Source: Clostridia bacterium
GTDB taxonomy: Bacteria; Bacillota; Clostridia; Oscillospirales; CAG-382
Direction: 5' to 3'
Length of the DNA stretch: 9,720 bases
NCBI GenBank assembly: GCA_017501055.1
Contig: JAFVXP010000011.1
Coordinates: forward strand, 1 to 9,720
Positions 1 to 7,789 of the stretch are shown piece by piece. Position 1 is the first letter of the stretch. Each line of letters opens with the position of its first letter. Both the position numbers and the translations under genes were made by a program. The notes under the pieces are model-generated. The model was not told the origin of the DNA and did no database searches. It worked only from the letters and a program-made list of their open reading frames with translations.

Positions 1-981
1 CTGAACGACGGGCGCAGAGAGGAAATAGATGTAATCCTTGCTTAAATTATGCACCAATTCATCTTCAACGCCTTCTTGGTCTGAAGCCTTGAACTTTGCG
101 CCGACATAGCGTGAATAATAATATCCGCTTGCCGAAAGGTTGCCTATATAAACGGTATGGAGGAAATAGTTTCCGTCCTTATCGTTAACGGTCATAAGAG
201 TATAGCTTCCCGTTGTACCGCCCTCGTCGGAAAGGCCGTAATCGGCAAAGGTCTTGCCCTCCGGAAGCTCCATTTTGCCTGCCGCAAGCGGGATTCGGCA
301 GTTTGAATTGAGGAGCGCAAACTTTTCCTCGTCGTAGGCTATTGCACGTGAGGAGGCAAAATAGAAATCGCCCTCGTCGTTATAAACAGAATATTCGCCG
401 GATTGGTTTTTGATTGTGAGATATGCGATCTCGCTTCTGTCGCCGATCTGGGGGAACATATAGGGAAATTTACCGTTTTCGGTTTCGTTGACGGTGTCCC
501 CATCGGTATCGTAACCCTTAAGCGCACGAAGCTCGATGACCTTTTCTTCCTTGCCCGAAAGAGAGAAAATAGTGTTTGCAATCAAAGCTTCGCCGTCGAA
601 AGCATATTTTGTTCCGTCGTAAAGCTTTTTGAAGAAATCATCAAAGGCGATCTCTTTTTTGTTATCGCCGACAATGATTCTAACGCCCGAAAAGGACGAA
701 TTTTCTTCGGTCTCAAGCTCGAAATCGTCGTTTGCTTCAACAATTGCGCCTGCAAAACGGTAGAGCATTTCCCAATATTCATCGTTTCCGTCGTAATCCG
801 AAAGAACGATGGTGACGTCGGAATCAAGCTCGGAAAGCGAATTTTTAACGTCGTCGGTCAAGGTATAGAATGGGTCGCCTATCTCGTCGATTCCGTCGTC
901 CTTGAAAAAGAGTGCATACGAAACGAACAGCATCAACGCCGCCAAAGCGACGGATATAACGGTTATAATCTGTTTTTTCAT
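1..981 (-). CDS. DUF4340-type membrane-anchored protein of Gld-like ABC module (C-terminus outside window)
   Basis: The reading frame is open from the ATG at 981 to the window edge, giving 327 visible residues with no stop. It starts MKKQIITVISVALAALMLF, a short basic N-terminus and one hydrophobic segment (about residues 5-26) that acts as a signal anchor. The rest is hydrophilic and acidic, so it should lie outside the membrane. The start is supported by a TGAGGA ribosome binding site at 989-994, seven bases upstream. Repeated short beta-like stretches and position directly after a GldG-like gene fit the DUF4340 family, which usually follows the ABC ATPase, permease and GldG-like genes. The biochemical role of this family is not known; I infer an accessory extracytoplasmic subunit of the transporter. 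Family assignment rests mainly on context and anchor-plus-ectodomain architecture, so it is less certain than the other members. Confidence 0.75.
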   Translation of the reverse strand, partial: MKKQIITVISVALAALMLFVSYALFFKDDGIDEIGDPFYTLTDDVKNSLSELDSDVTIVLSDYDGNDEYWEMLYRFAGAIVEANDDFELETEENSSFSGVRIIVGDNKKEIAFDDFFKKLYDGTKYAFDGEALIANTIFSLSGKEEKVIELRALKGYDTDGDTVNETENGKFPYMFPQIGDRSEIAYLTIKNQSGEYSVYNDEGDFYFASSRAIAYDEEKFALLNSNCRIPLAAGKMELPEGKTFADYGLSDEGGTTGSYTLMTVNDKDGNYFLHTVYIGNLSASGYYYSRYVGAKFKASDQEGVEDELVHNLSKDYIYFLSAPVVQ

Positions 982-988
982 CGAAAAA

Positions 989-994
989 TCCTCA
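989..994 (-). promoter_or_regulatory. Ribosome binding site of the DUF4340-type gene
   Basis: TGAGGA on the minus strand, with seven bases to the ATG at 981. It fixes the start of the partial gene and lies downstream of the 1008-1036 hairpin, so the hairpin does not cover it. Confidence 0.6.
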
Positions 995-1007
995 ATATAC
1001 AGAGTAG

Positions 1008-1036
1008 AATTCCGCACAGATCACCCGTGCGGAATT
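1008..1036 (-). repeat. Intercistronic hairpin between the GldG-like and DUF4340-type genes
   Basis: The arms at 1008-1017 (AATTCCGCAC) and 1027-1036 (GTGCGGAATT) form a perfect 10-bp stem with a 9-base loop. It lies between the stop codon at 1044 and the next ribosome binding site. On the minus strand the stem is followed by CTACTCTG, not a T-run, so it is not a typical intrinsic terminator. A role in mRNA processing, stability or tuning of expression of the last visible gene is possible (inference). Confidence 0.6.
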
Positions 1037-1043
1037 TGAATTA

Positions 1044-2591
1044 TTAAAGGTGTCTTCTTCTGAAGAATACCACCATACCCAATATCAATACTGCGCAAGG
1101 CAATACGGTGCAGATGAGCCAGGAAAGTGTTCTTGCCGTGCCGGTCTCGATAGTGAGTGCCGTCGAGCCGAAGGGCTTATCGGGTACGTCGGGTGCAATT
1201 CTGTTCACAGCAAAAACTCTTGCCGCGGAAAGAAGAACACGGTCGTTTCCGTAGCTTCCCTTGGTGAGGTTTACGGTATTTGCAAATTCGGTACTGCCGA
1301 CAAGCATAACGTAGGAATATTCGGAAGCGTTATTTTCGCCGTAGTCGAATTTGGTGGAAAGAAGCATTAGGGGAAGTTCTCCCTCGTTCTGTTTGCCGAA
1401 AACGGTGGAGGAGGTTGCTGTATCAAAGGTGGAAAGCACCGTTTCAACCGTGAAATTATCCTGCGTATTGCCCTCTCTCTTGAAAAGCTCAACGCTGTTG
1501 GGAAGTGCTGTGGTGAACACGCCTTCGGTCTCTTTAACGGTCTTGTTTATCATATAAGCCGCAGAGCCCTTGGATTCTTCATCGTCAAAATCGGGATATT
1601 TTGCGTTGATGACGTTCACGCTGCCGAGAGAATGGTTTTCGTCAGTAACCTTATGAAGCGGTTTATAGTCGATACCCCAGCTGTCGCTTAGGCAGGACTG
1701 AAGCTCTTTAAGCTCTTCGGTCTCGGAATCGACAAATACCATAAAGGAATTGTGCTTGTCAAGATATTCGGTTATCTTATCGATCTCATTCGGTTCAAAA
1801 TCGGATTTCGGGTCGTAACAAACAAGAATTTCGGTTCTCTCGTCAATCTCTTCACGGCGGAGGTCAACGGTCTTTATCTCAAAGCCCGCACTGCCGAAAA
1901 GCGAAACGATGCCTGCAAGGTCAGACGTGAGTGCAATACCGCCGTTCTGTTCGACAGGCTCGCCGTGACCGTAGGTTATGGAAACGACCTGCGGTTCGGA
2001 TATAGAGCTTTGAAGCATAGCCGTTGTAAAACGGTATTCGCCGTTGAAGGAATAATACTGACCGTTTTCGTCAAGCGTGAAGAAGGATTGCAGATCGAGA
2101 ACACGGTAGTGATATTTACCCTGAATTATAACGCTTGTGCCCGAAAGCTTTGTCGTTGATTCTTCAAGATATTTGTTTTCAAAGGCAGGGTCGGTATTAA
2201 GCTCTTTATATTCGACCTTAACGGTACCGATATTGCCCGAGCCATCAAATTCCTTTGCAAAGTTTTCTGCCATATCACGCACGATTGCGGTTAGGTTAAC
2301 GCCGTTATAGGTGTTTGTATCCATATCGTATCTGTCACGTGCAGACATGAAATATATTGTAATATCAAGGTCTTTGCCAAGCTCTGAAAGAATTTTCGTG
2401 GATTCCTCACCGACAGAGGTGAAATCCTCCTGCGTCAGGTCAACGGTAAGGTCGCCGGAAAGCGAAAGTGAGGAAAAAACAAGGTTAAGCGCAATAATAA
2501 GTGCAAGGAAAACAACGGTAAATACAACAGAAAGAGAGCCGTATTTATAGCGTCTTCCGTCTTTAACGGCGGTTTTTTTATTGTCGTTCAT
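1044..2591 (-). CDS. GldG-like ABC transporter auxiliary protein
   Basis: A 515-residue protein with a cytoplasmic basic N-terminus, a transmembrane segment at about 19-41, a large extracytoplasmic region, and a second transmembrane segment at about 490-509 followed by the basic tail FRRRHL. This two-anchor layout is that of the GldG/ABC_transp_aux family. Just after the first segment comes DLTVDLTQEDFTSVGEES, matching the family's 'DLT...(Y/F)TLS' entry, and the stretch DITIYFMSARDRY resembles the expected first beta strand of the thioredoxin-like or substrate-binding-like fold. Family members accompany a GldA-type ATPase and a GldF-type permease; in Bacteroidetes those are linked to gliding, but in Firmicutes the substrate is unknown. 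It follows the permease gene by 18 bases, with AAGGCGG as ribosome binding site. The ATG at 2591 is a good start. Confidence 0.85.
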   Translation of the reverse strand: MNDNKKTAVKDGRRYKYGSLSVVFTVVFLALIIALNLVFSSLSLSGDLTVDLTQEDFTSVGEESTKILSELGKDLDITIYFMSARDRYDMDTNTYNGVNLTAIVRDMAENFAKEFDGSGNIGTVKVEYKELNTDPAFENKYLEESTTKLSGTSVIIQGKYHYRVLDLQSFFTLDENGQYYSFNGEYRFTTAMLQSSISEPQVVSITYGHGEPVEQNGGIALTSDLAGIVSLFGSAGFEIKTVDLRREEIDERTEILVCYDPKSDFEPNEIDKITEYLDKHNSFMVFVDSETEELKELQSCLSDSWGIDYKPLHKVTDENHSLGSVNVINAKYPDFDDEESKGSAAYMINKTVKETEGVFTTALPNSVELFKREGNTQDNFTVETVLSTFDTATSSTVFGKQNEGELPLMLLSTKFDYGENNASEYSYVMLVGSTEFANTVNLTKGSYGNDRVLLSAARVFAVNRIAPDVPDKPFGSTALTIETGTARTLSWLICTVLPCAVLILGMVVFFRRRHL

Positions 2592-2609
2592 ATTCTTAAA
2601 CCGCCTTTC

Positions 2610-3317
2610 TTATGCCCAACGGCGTTTTTCAATAACGCGCGTTGTGAGGAATAATGCTATTGCCGCAAGGCTTATATAATAAACTATTGCAGATACGTCA
2701 AGCATTTGGTTTGTGAAGGGTGTGAAACGGTCGATTACCGAAAACCATTTGATAACGGTTCTCCAAAACGACGATTCAACCTCGCCTGCAAGCAGGCTTA
2801 TAAGCAGCATCGCAACGTTAACACCCATAGCCGAAACAGCGGCAATAAGCTGGTTTTCCGTCATAGAGGAAAGCAAAAGCCCGATAGCGATGAAAGCCGC
2901 ACCAAGCAGGAATATACCGAATATGTTCATAAAAATGGAAACCATATTCGGTGTACCGTATTTGAAAAGCAATACGAAATTAAAGCTGTTTGCAACGAAG
3001 GTCGCACCGAAAACGGTCAATGCCGCAAGATATTTACCCATAACGATTCCGGTTACGGAAACGGGGCTTGTTAAAAGTATCTGGTCGGTCCTTGTTTTTC
3101 TGTCTTCGGAGAAAAGTTTCATTGTGAGAAGCGGTATTAATATCGAGAAAATAACCATCATCCAGAGGAAATATTCACCGATACTGCTTGTGCTTTGGGC
3201 AAGGAGAGTGCATTGTGAAAACGCCATACCCGAAACGACAAGGAACATACCGCAGAAGATGTATCCGATAGGTGTTAAAAAATAGGATTTTAACTCACGC
3301 ATATATATCGCAAACAT
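2610..3317 (-). CDS. ABC-2 type permease (GldF-like)
   Basis: A 235-residue integral membrane protein with about six hydrophobic segments (near 17-35, 50-66, 95-117, 127-150, 155-177 and 208-226), the usual ABC-2 permease topology and length. The cytoplasmic loop after the second segment reads EDRKTRTDQILLTSPVS (about 71-87), the conserved 'RT...LLTSPVS' motif of the GldF/NatB-like permeases. It should form the membrane channel for the ATPase encoded just upstream. The two genes overlap by one base (TAATG: the stop of the ATPase and the ATG at 3317 share an A), which indicates translational coupling and fixed stoichiometry. An AGAGAGGTG stretch about nine bases upstream serves as ribosome binding site. 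Substrate and direction of transport cannot be read from the sequence; export is the usual role of ABC-2 systems. Confidence 0.9.
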   Translation of the reverse strand: MFAIYMRELKSYFLTPIGYIFCGMFLVVSGMAFSQCTLLAQSTSSIGEYFLWMMVIFSILIPLLTMKLFSEDRKTRTDQILLTSPVSVTGIVMGKYLAALTVFGATFVANSFNFVLLFKYGTPNMVSIFMNIFGIFLLGAAFIAIGLLLSSMTENQLIAAVSAMGVNVAMLLISLLAGEVESSFWRTVIKWFSVIDRFTPFTNQMLDVSAIVYYISLAAIALFLTTRVIEKRRWA

Positions 3318-4291
3318 TATTTAACACCTCTCTTCAATTTTTTAGCAGTTTCCTTTTCCTTCTCTTTTCCGACAAGGCGGATGAAGATGTCTTCAAGGCT
3401 TAATTCAACGCCTTCAAGACCTATCAACGGCCAGCCCTTTGAGGAAAGAGTATAGAACAAGGGCTTTCTTATATCTATCCTGTCTTCCGATTCGAGAAGA
3501 TAGCTTACACTGTCGGTATCACGCTTGCCGATAACGTCAGCAGATTTCATACCGCCGATGGAACGCAAAGCCTTTAATACCTCGTCTTCTGGGCCAACGA
3601 TCTTTGCAACAAGCTTTCTCGAGCCGTCAACAGCGTTAATAAGGTCTTCCGTCTTTTCGTCGGCAACTATCTTACCCTTGTTGATAACGACTATCCTATC
3701 GCACACAGCCTGAACCTCGGGAAGGATATGTGTTGAAAGAATTATTGTATGCTCACGTCCGAGCATTTTTATAAGGTTTCTTATCTCTATGATCTGTCTG
3801 GGGTCAAGACCTATCGTCGGTTCGTCAAAGATCAAGACCTTCGGGTTGCCGATAAGCGCCTGCGCAATACCGACTCTTTGGCGGTAGCCCTTGGAAAGGT
3901 TTTTGATAAGACGGTGGCCGACGTCCCAGATCTTTACGACCTCGCAGATCTCTTTAAGATGCTGTTTTCTGGGGAGCTTACAGCCATTTAGATCGTAAAC
4001 AAAGTTAAGATATTCAAGAACCGTCATTTCAAGATAAAGCGGAGGGATTTCGGGCAGGAACCCAATATCCTTCTTTGCCTTTATCGGCTCGGCGAGAATA
4101 TCCGTACCGTCGATCTTTGCAACACCGCTGTCGGCGGAAAGATAGCCGGTTATTATATTAAGCGTGGTGCTCTTGCCCGCACCGTTCGGTCCGAGAAAGC
4201 CCAATATTTCGCCTTCGTTAACTTTGAAAGATATTCCGTCAACGGCACGTTTGTCGCCATAGCTTTTACGAATATCATTAATTTCTATCAT
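3317..4291 (-). CDS. ABC transporter ATP-binding protein (GldA/CcmA-type)
   Basis: A 324-residue ATPase that would power the adjacent permease. All nucleotide-binding motifs are intact: Walker A GPNGAGKST at 34-42, signature LSKGYRQR at 132-139, Walker B KVLIFDEP at 151-158, D-loop GLDP at 161-164, and the switch histidine in STHIL (H188). The Q-loop position has Glu in FLPEIPPLY (78-86), as in other GldA-type ATPases ('LPE.nPLY'), so this is a family feature rather than a defect. Beyond about residue 220 lies a 100-residue C-terminal regulatory-type extension common in this subfamily, ending in a very basic tail. The gene begins 21 bases after aspS, with TGAGGT as ribosome binding site and ATG at 4291. 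The gap holds no terminator or clear promoter, so it is probably cotranscribed with hisS-aspS. Confidence 0.93.
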   Translation of the reverse strand: MIEINDIRKSYGDKRAVDGISFKVNEGEILGFLGPNGAGKSTTLNIITGYLSADSGVAKIDGTDILAEPIKAKKDIGFLPEIPPLYLEMTVLEYLNFVYDLNGCKLPRKQHLKEICEVVKIWDVGHRLIKNLSKGYRQRVGIAQALIGNPKVLIFDEPTIGLDPRQIIEIRNLIKMLGREHTIILSTHILPEVQAVCDRIVVINKGKIVADEKTEDLINAVDGSRKLVAKIVGPEDEVLKALRSIGGMKSADVIGKRDTDSVSYLLESEDRIDIRKPLFYTLSSKGWPLIGLEGVELSLEDIFIRLVGKEKEKETAKKLKRGVK

Positions 4292-4312
4292 ATCTTAACC
4301 TCAAAATTCTAA

Positions 4313-6103
4313 TTATTCGCCCTTTTCTTCCTTAACGATGCGAATACCCAATTCTTCAATAGCTTCTGCAGGAACCTCTGCAGGGCAATCGGTCATAAGC
4401 TCTTTTGCATTCTGCATTTTCGGGAATGCAACAACGTCACGCAAGCTTGTTGCGCCGACCATTTGCATTACAAGTCTGTCAAGACCTATACCCATACCGC
4501 CGTGAGGAGGTGCACCGTAACGGAATGCTTCAAGAAGATAGCCGAACTTGATATGAGCCTCTTCTTCGGAAAGTCCCAAAAGCTCGAATATTTTTGCTTG
4601 GAGCTTCGGGTCGGTAATCCTGATAGAACCGCTCGAAAGCTCGATACCGTTCAAAACAAGGTCGTATGCTTTTGCTCGAACCTTGCCCTTATCGGAATCG
4701 AGATACTGAACGCATTCGTCAAGAGGAGAGGTGAAGGGGTGGTGCATTGCAACCCATTCGCCCGATTCATAATCGAATTCAAAGAAGGGCATTTCAACGA
4801 CCCAAAGGAAGTTATAGCCGTTTCTTTCAACGTTAAGTCTGTTTGCCGCTTCAACACGAAGCTGACCAAGCTGTGCAAGCACACGGTTATTATCCGTATC
4901 TGCAAGAATAAGGAGAATATCGCCCTTTTCGCAGTCTGCTGCCGCAAAGATCGATTCAAGCTCTGCTTCCGTCATGTGCTTCAAGAAGGAACCGCTGTCT
5001 GCGTCTGCACCGCGCTTTACCCAAGCCAAGCCCTTTGCGCCGCAACCCTTTGCATATTCGCCAAGCTTATCGATATCCTTACGGGAGAGCTTGTCTGCAT
5101 AGCCCTTAAGGTTTATTGCACGGACACTTCCCCCTGCTTCAACAGCAGAAGCAAAAACGGGGAAGGTGCAACCCTTTACGGCATCGGAGATATTAACTAT
5201 TTCCATACCGAAACGAAGGTCGGGCTTATCCGAGCCGAAGCGTTCCATACATTCACGGTAGGTATATCTGGGGAGCGGAGTGGGAATATCAACGTCAAGA
5301 CATTCCTTAAAGATATGCTTAATAAGTCCTTCGCCGACAGCAAGAACGTCGTCTGCATCGACAAAGCTCATTTCAAGGTCGATCTGTGTAAATTCGGGCT
5401 GTCTGTCAGCACGGAGGTCTTCATCACGGAAGCAACGTGCGATCTGGAAATATCTGTCAAAGCCCGCAACCATCGAAAGCTGTTTATAAAGCTGGGGGGA
5501 CTGAGGAAGTGCATAGAACGAGCCCTTATGAACACGGGAAGGAACAAGATAGTCACGTGCTCCTTCGGGAGTGCTTTTTATAAGTATAGGTGTTTCAAGC
5601 TCTATAAATCCGTTATCGCAAAGGTAATCACGAACCGATTTTGCAACCTTTGCACGGAAGATTATATTATTCTGAAGAACAGGACGGCGAAGGTCGAGAT
5701 ATCTGTGACGCAATCTTAGTTCTTCATTAGATTTGCAATCGTCGGTAATATCAAAGGGAGGAGTTTCGCTCTCACCGAGTATTCTTACGCTTTCGGCAAA
5801 AATTTCGATATTGCCGGTGGGAATATCGGGATTCTTACTTGAGCGTTCACGAACGATACCCTTTGCCGAAACGACAAATTCACTCTTAAGCTCTAACGAT
5901 TTTGCAAAAACGGCAGGGTCGCTGTTTTCGTCAAACGCAAGCTGGACAATACCGCTTCTGTCACGAAGGTCAACGAAAACAAGGCTGCCAAGCTTACGAG
6001 CCTTCTTAACCCAACCCATAACGCAAACGGTCTTTCCGATATCCGATTCTCTTAAATCGCCGCAATAGTTTGTACGGCGTTCATTACCCAAAAATTCTAT
6101 CAT
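4313..6103 (-). CDS. aspS: Aspartyl-tRNA synthetase
   Basis: A 596-residue bacterial-type class II synthetase that charges tRNA-Asp in the cytoplasm. Domain order is complete: an N-terminal OB-fold for the anticodon (about 1-110, with LGSLVFVDLRDRSG), motif 1 around GFIELETP (165-172), motif 2 RCFRDEDLRADRQPEFTQID (223-242), the inserted bacterial GAD domain (about 290-420), and motif 3 GMGIGLDRL (536-544). Length is that of the family. Leu38 in RKLGSLVF lines up with the Leu found in tRNA-Asp-specific enzymes (Escherichia coli type), rather than the His seen in some enzymes that also charge tRNA-Asn; this is only a hint of specificity. The start ATG at 6103 lies one base after the hisS stop, and the ribosome binding site AGAGG lies inside the end of hisS, so the two are translationally coupled. 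hisS-aspS adjacency is classic for Firmicutes. Confidence 0.97.
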   Translation of the reverse strand: MIEFLGNERRTNYCGDLRESDIGKTVCVMGWVKKARKLGSLVFVDLRDRSGIVQLAFDENSDPAVFAKSLELKSEFVVSAKGIVRERSSKNPDIPTGNIEIFAESVRILGESETPPFDITDDCKSNEELRLRHRYLDLRRPVLQNNIIFRAKVAKSVRDYLCDNGFIELETPILIKSTPEGARDYLVPSRVHKGSFYALPQSPQLYKQLSMVAGFDRYFQIARCFRDEDLRADRQPEFTQIDLEMSFVDADDVLAVGEGLIKHIFKECLDVDIPTPLPRYTYRECMERFGSDKPDLRFGMEIVNISDAVKGCTFPVFASAVEAGGSVRAINLKGYADKLSRKDIDKLGEYAKGCGAKGLAWVKRGADADSGSFLKHMTEAELESIFAAADCEKGDILLILADTDNNRVLAQLGQLRVEAANRLNVERNGYNFLWVVEMPFFEFDYESGEWVAMHHPFTSPLDECVQYLDSDKGKVRAKAYDLVLNGIELSSGSIRITDPKLQAKIFELLGLSEEEAHIKFGYLLEAFRYGAPPHGGMGIGLDRLVMQMVGATSLRDVVAFPKMQNAKELMTDCPAEVPAEAIEELGIRIVKEEKGE

Positions 6104-6104
6104 T

Positions 6105-7373
6105 TCAAACCTCTGTTTTGATTGAAGTCATTATAGTTTCGGCGTTCAAGCAAATTTTAGCTCTTTCGCCGTTACGCATATTGCGAAGCTCTGCTTCGTT
6201 CTCTGCAATTTCGTTATCGCCGATAACGAGAACGAATTTTGCGCCCGTCTTATCGGCATATTTCATCTGTGCCTTCAGCGAACGGCCGCAAATATCGGTT
6301 TCTGCGGAAATACCCATATTACGAAGCTTCTGTGCAAGCGAGAAAGCAAACGAAGATGCATTTTCTCCCAAAGGAGCGATATATATATCACTGCTTGATT
6401 CAAGGTTGGGAACGAGATCTTCGTCCTTCAACGCCTGAATAAGACGGGTTATACCCATACCAAAGCCGACAGCGGGCATTTCGGGACCGCCTATCGAAGA
6501 AAGAAGTCCGTCATATCTGCCGCCGCCGCAAACGGTGCTCTGTGCGCCGATAGTGTCAACGGTGAATTCAAAAACGGTGCCCGTATAATAATCAAGACCT
6601 CTTACGATCGAAGGATCGACGATATATTCAACACCGCAATCGTCAAGGAGCTTTTTAAGCTTTTCAAAATGCTCCTCGCAACCGTTGCAGAGATGCTCGA
6701 GAGTTTTCGGCGCCTTATCTGCTATACCCGAGCAAATCGGACTTTTACAGTCGAGAACACGAAGAGGATTCTTTTGAAGTCTTTCACGGCAGGTCGGGCA
6801 CAATTCCGATTCATACTGAGAAAAATAATCAAGCAAAGCCTTTCTGTAGGAAGGACGGCATTCGGGACAGCCGATGGAGTTGATTCTTAAGGTTACGTTT
6901 TTAAGTCCGAACCTCTTGAAAAGACTGTCGGCAAGCATAATTACCTGTGCATCGGCTTCGGGCATATTGCTTCCGTAAAGCTCTGTGCCGAACTGCCAAA
7001 ATTCACGGCTTCTGCCTGCTTGGGGCTTTTCACGACGGAAGAAATTGGAAAGATAGAAAAGCTTTAAGGGCATTGCGCCTGCATAAAGCCCGTTTTCGAT
7101 AACCGAACGTGCAACGCCTGCCGTTCCCTCGGGACGGAGAGAAAGACTGCTTCCGTCTTTATCGATGAACGTATACATTTCCTTACCGACAACGTCGGTA
7201 GTATCGCCGACACCACGGCAGAAAAGCTCTGTCGATTCAAACGTCGGCATTCTGATTTCGGAGAAGCCGTAGATTTTTGCAATATTGCGGACTTCTCCCT
7301 CAATATATTGCCAAAGCCCGATATCCGAAGGAAGGATATCGAGCGTTCCCTTGGGTTTCTGGATCTTGTTCAT
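6105..7373 (-). CDS. hisS: Histidyl-tRNA synthetase
   Basis: A 422-residue class II synthetase that charges tRNA-His. It shows the N-terminal KPKGTLDILP (6-15), motif 2 FFRREKPQAGRSREFWQFG (111-129), the histidine-specific IVRGLDYYTGTVFEF (256-270) and GGGRYDGL (283-290), the motif 3 region GFGMGITRL (303-311), and a C-terminal anticodon-binding domain (about 328-422). Between motif 2 and the RGLDYYTG motif the insertion carries four cysteine pairs (C169/C172, C192/C195, C209/C214, C229/C232), an arrangement that I recall from other clostridial HisRS and that could bind metal. The gene starts two bases after the preceding stop. The only Shine-Dalgarno-like sequence, GGAG, is 16 bases upstream, so initiation probably depends on translational coupling. 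No T-box leader precedes it. Confidence 0.97.
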   Translation of the reverse strand: MNKIQKPKGTLDILPSDIGLWQYIEGEVRNIAKIYGFSEIRMPTFESTELFCRGVGDTTDVVGKEMYTFIDKDGSSLSLRPEGTAGVARSVIENGLYAGAMPLKLFYLSNFFRREKPQAGRSREFWQFGTELYGSNMPEADAQVIMLADSLFKRFGLKNVTLRINSIGCPECRPSYRKALLDYFSQYESELCPTCRERLQKNPLRVLDCKSPICSGIADKAPKTLEHLCNGCEEHFEKLKKLLDDCGVEYIVDPSIVRGLDYYTGTVFEFTVDTIGAQSTVCGGGRYDGLLSSIGGPEMPAVGFGMGITRLIQALKDEDLVPNLESSSDIYIAPLGENASSFAFSLAQKLRNMGISAETDICGRSLKAQMKYADKTGAKFVLVIGDNEIAENEAELRNMRNGERAKICLNAETIMTSIKTEV

Positions 7374-7375
7374 AA

Positions 7376-7789
7376 TTAAAGTCTGTTTGCTCCATTCTTG
7401 AGATTAGCACGCCAATCAAGGTCGCCCCTTGCGAGCGCAAGGACCAAAGCCTCTGCCGTTGCAACGTTGGTGGCAACGGGCACGGAATATTTATCGCAAA
7501 GCTTTACGATGTTCAATTCCGTTTCGGCATATTCTGCATCATTATTAGTGTCACGAAGAAGAATTAAAAGGTCAACTTCGTCATAAGCTATTTTAGAGGC
7601 GATCTGTTCTGCACCGCCGTGTGAGCCTGCAAGCAAGCGTTCGATCGTCAAACCGGTCGCTTCGGAAATATATTTACCGGTGATAGCGGTAGCACAGATA
7701 TTATGGTTTGCAAGAACTCCGCAATATGCAATGCAGAATTCCGTTATAAGCTCTTTTTTCTTATCGTTGGCAATAATAGCAATATTCAT
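7376..7789 (-). CDS. Methylglyoxal-synthase-like protein, probably not an active synthase
   Basis: A 137-residue single-domain protein that aligns end to end with methylglyoxal synthase (MgsA), the enzyme that turns dihydroxyacetone phosphate into methylglyoxal. The fold is clear: MNIAIIANDKKKE, SEATGLTIERLLAG, and PVATNVATAEAL (104-115) are close to clostridial MgsA. The active site is not. Aligned to the E. coli enzyme, His19 is Asn8, Asp71 is Ala60, His98 is Tyr87 and Asp101 is Thr90; only Asp91 remains (Asp80). The phosphate-binding TGTTG is TAITG (34-38) and SGPxGGDQQ is AGSHGGAEQ (54-62). It may be a non-catalytic binding or sensor protein, or have a changed reaction (inference). The start ATG at 7789 overlaps the MinD-like stop (ATGA) and has GGGAG at 7798-7802, eight bases upstream. 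Expression is therefore coupled to the ATPase. Confidence 0.88.
   Translation of the reverse strand: MNIAIIANDKKKELITEFCIAYCGVLANHNICATAITGKYISEATGLTIERLLAGSHGGAEQIASKIAYDEVDLLILLRDTNNDAEYAETELNIVKLCDKYSVPVATNVATAEALVLALARGDLDWRANLKNGANRL

Noticed and set aside
403..1047. Plus-strand open frame of 214 codons near the window start
   Set aside because: It is antisense to the anchored DUF4340-type frame, which is open to the edge, has a ribosome binding site and a typical signal anchor.
4463..5719. Long plus-strand open frame (418 codons) opposite aspS
   Set aside because: It lies entirely antisense to a full-length, motif-complete AspRS gene; its length reflects the codon use of aspS. It has no recognisable domain.
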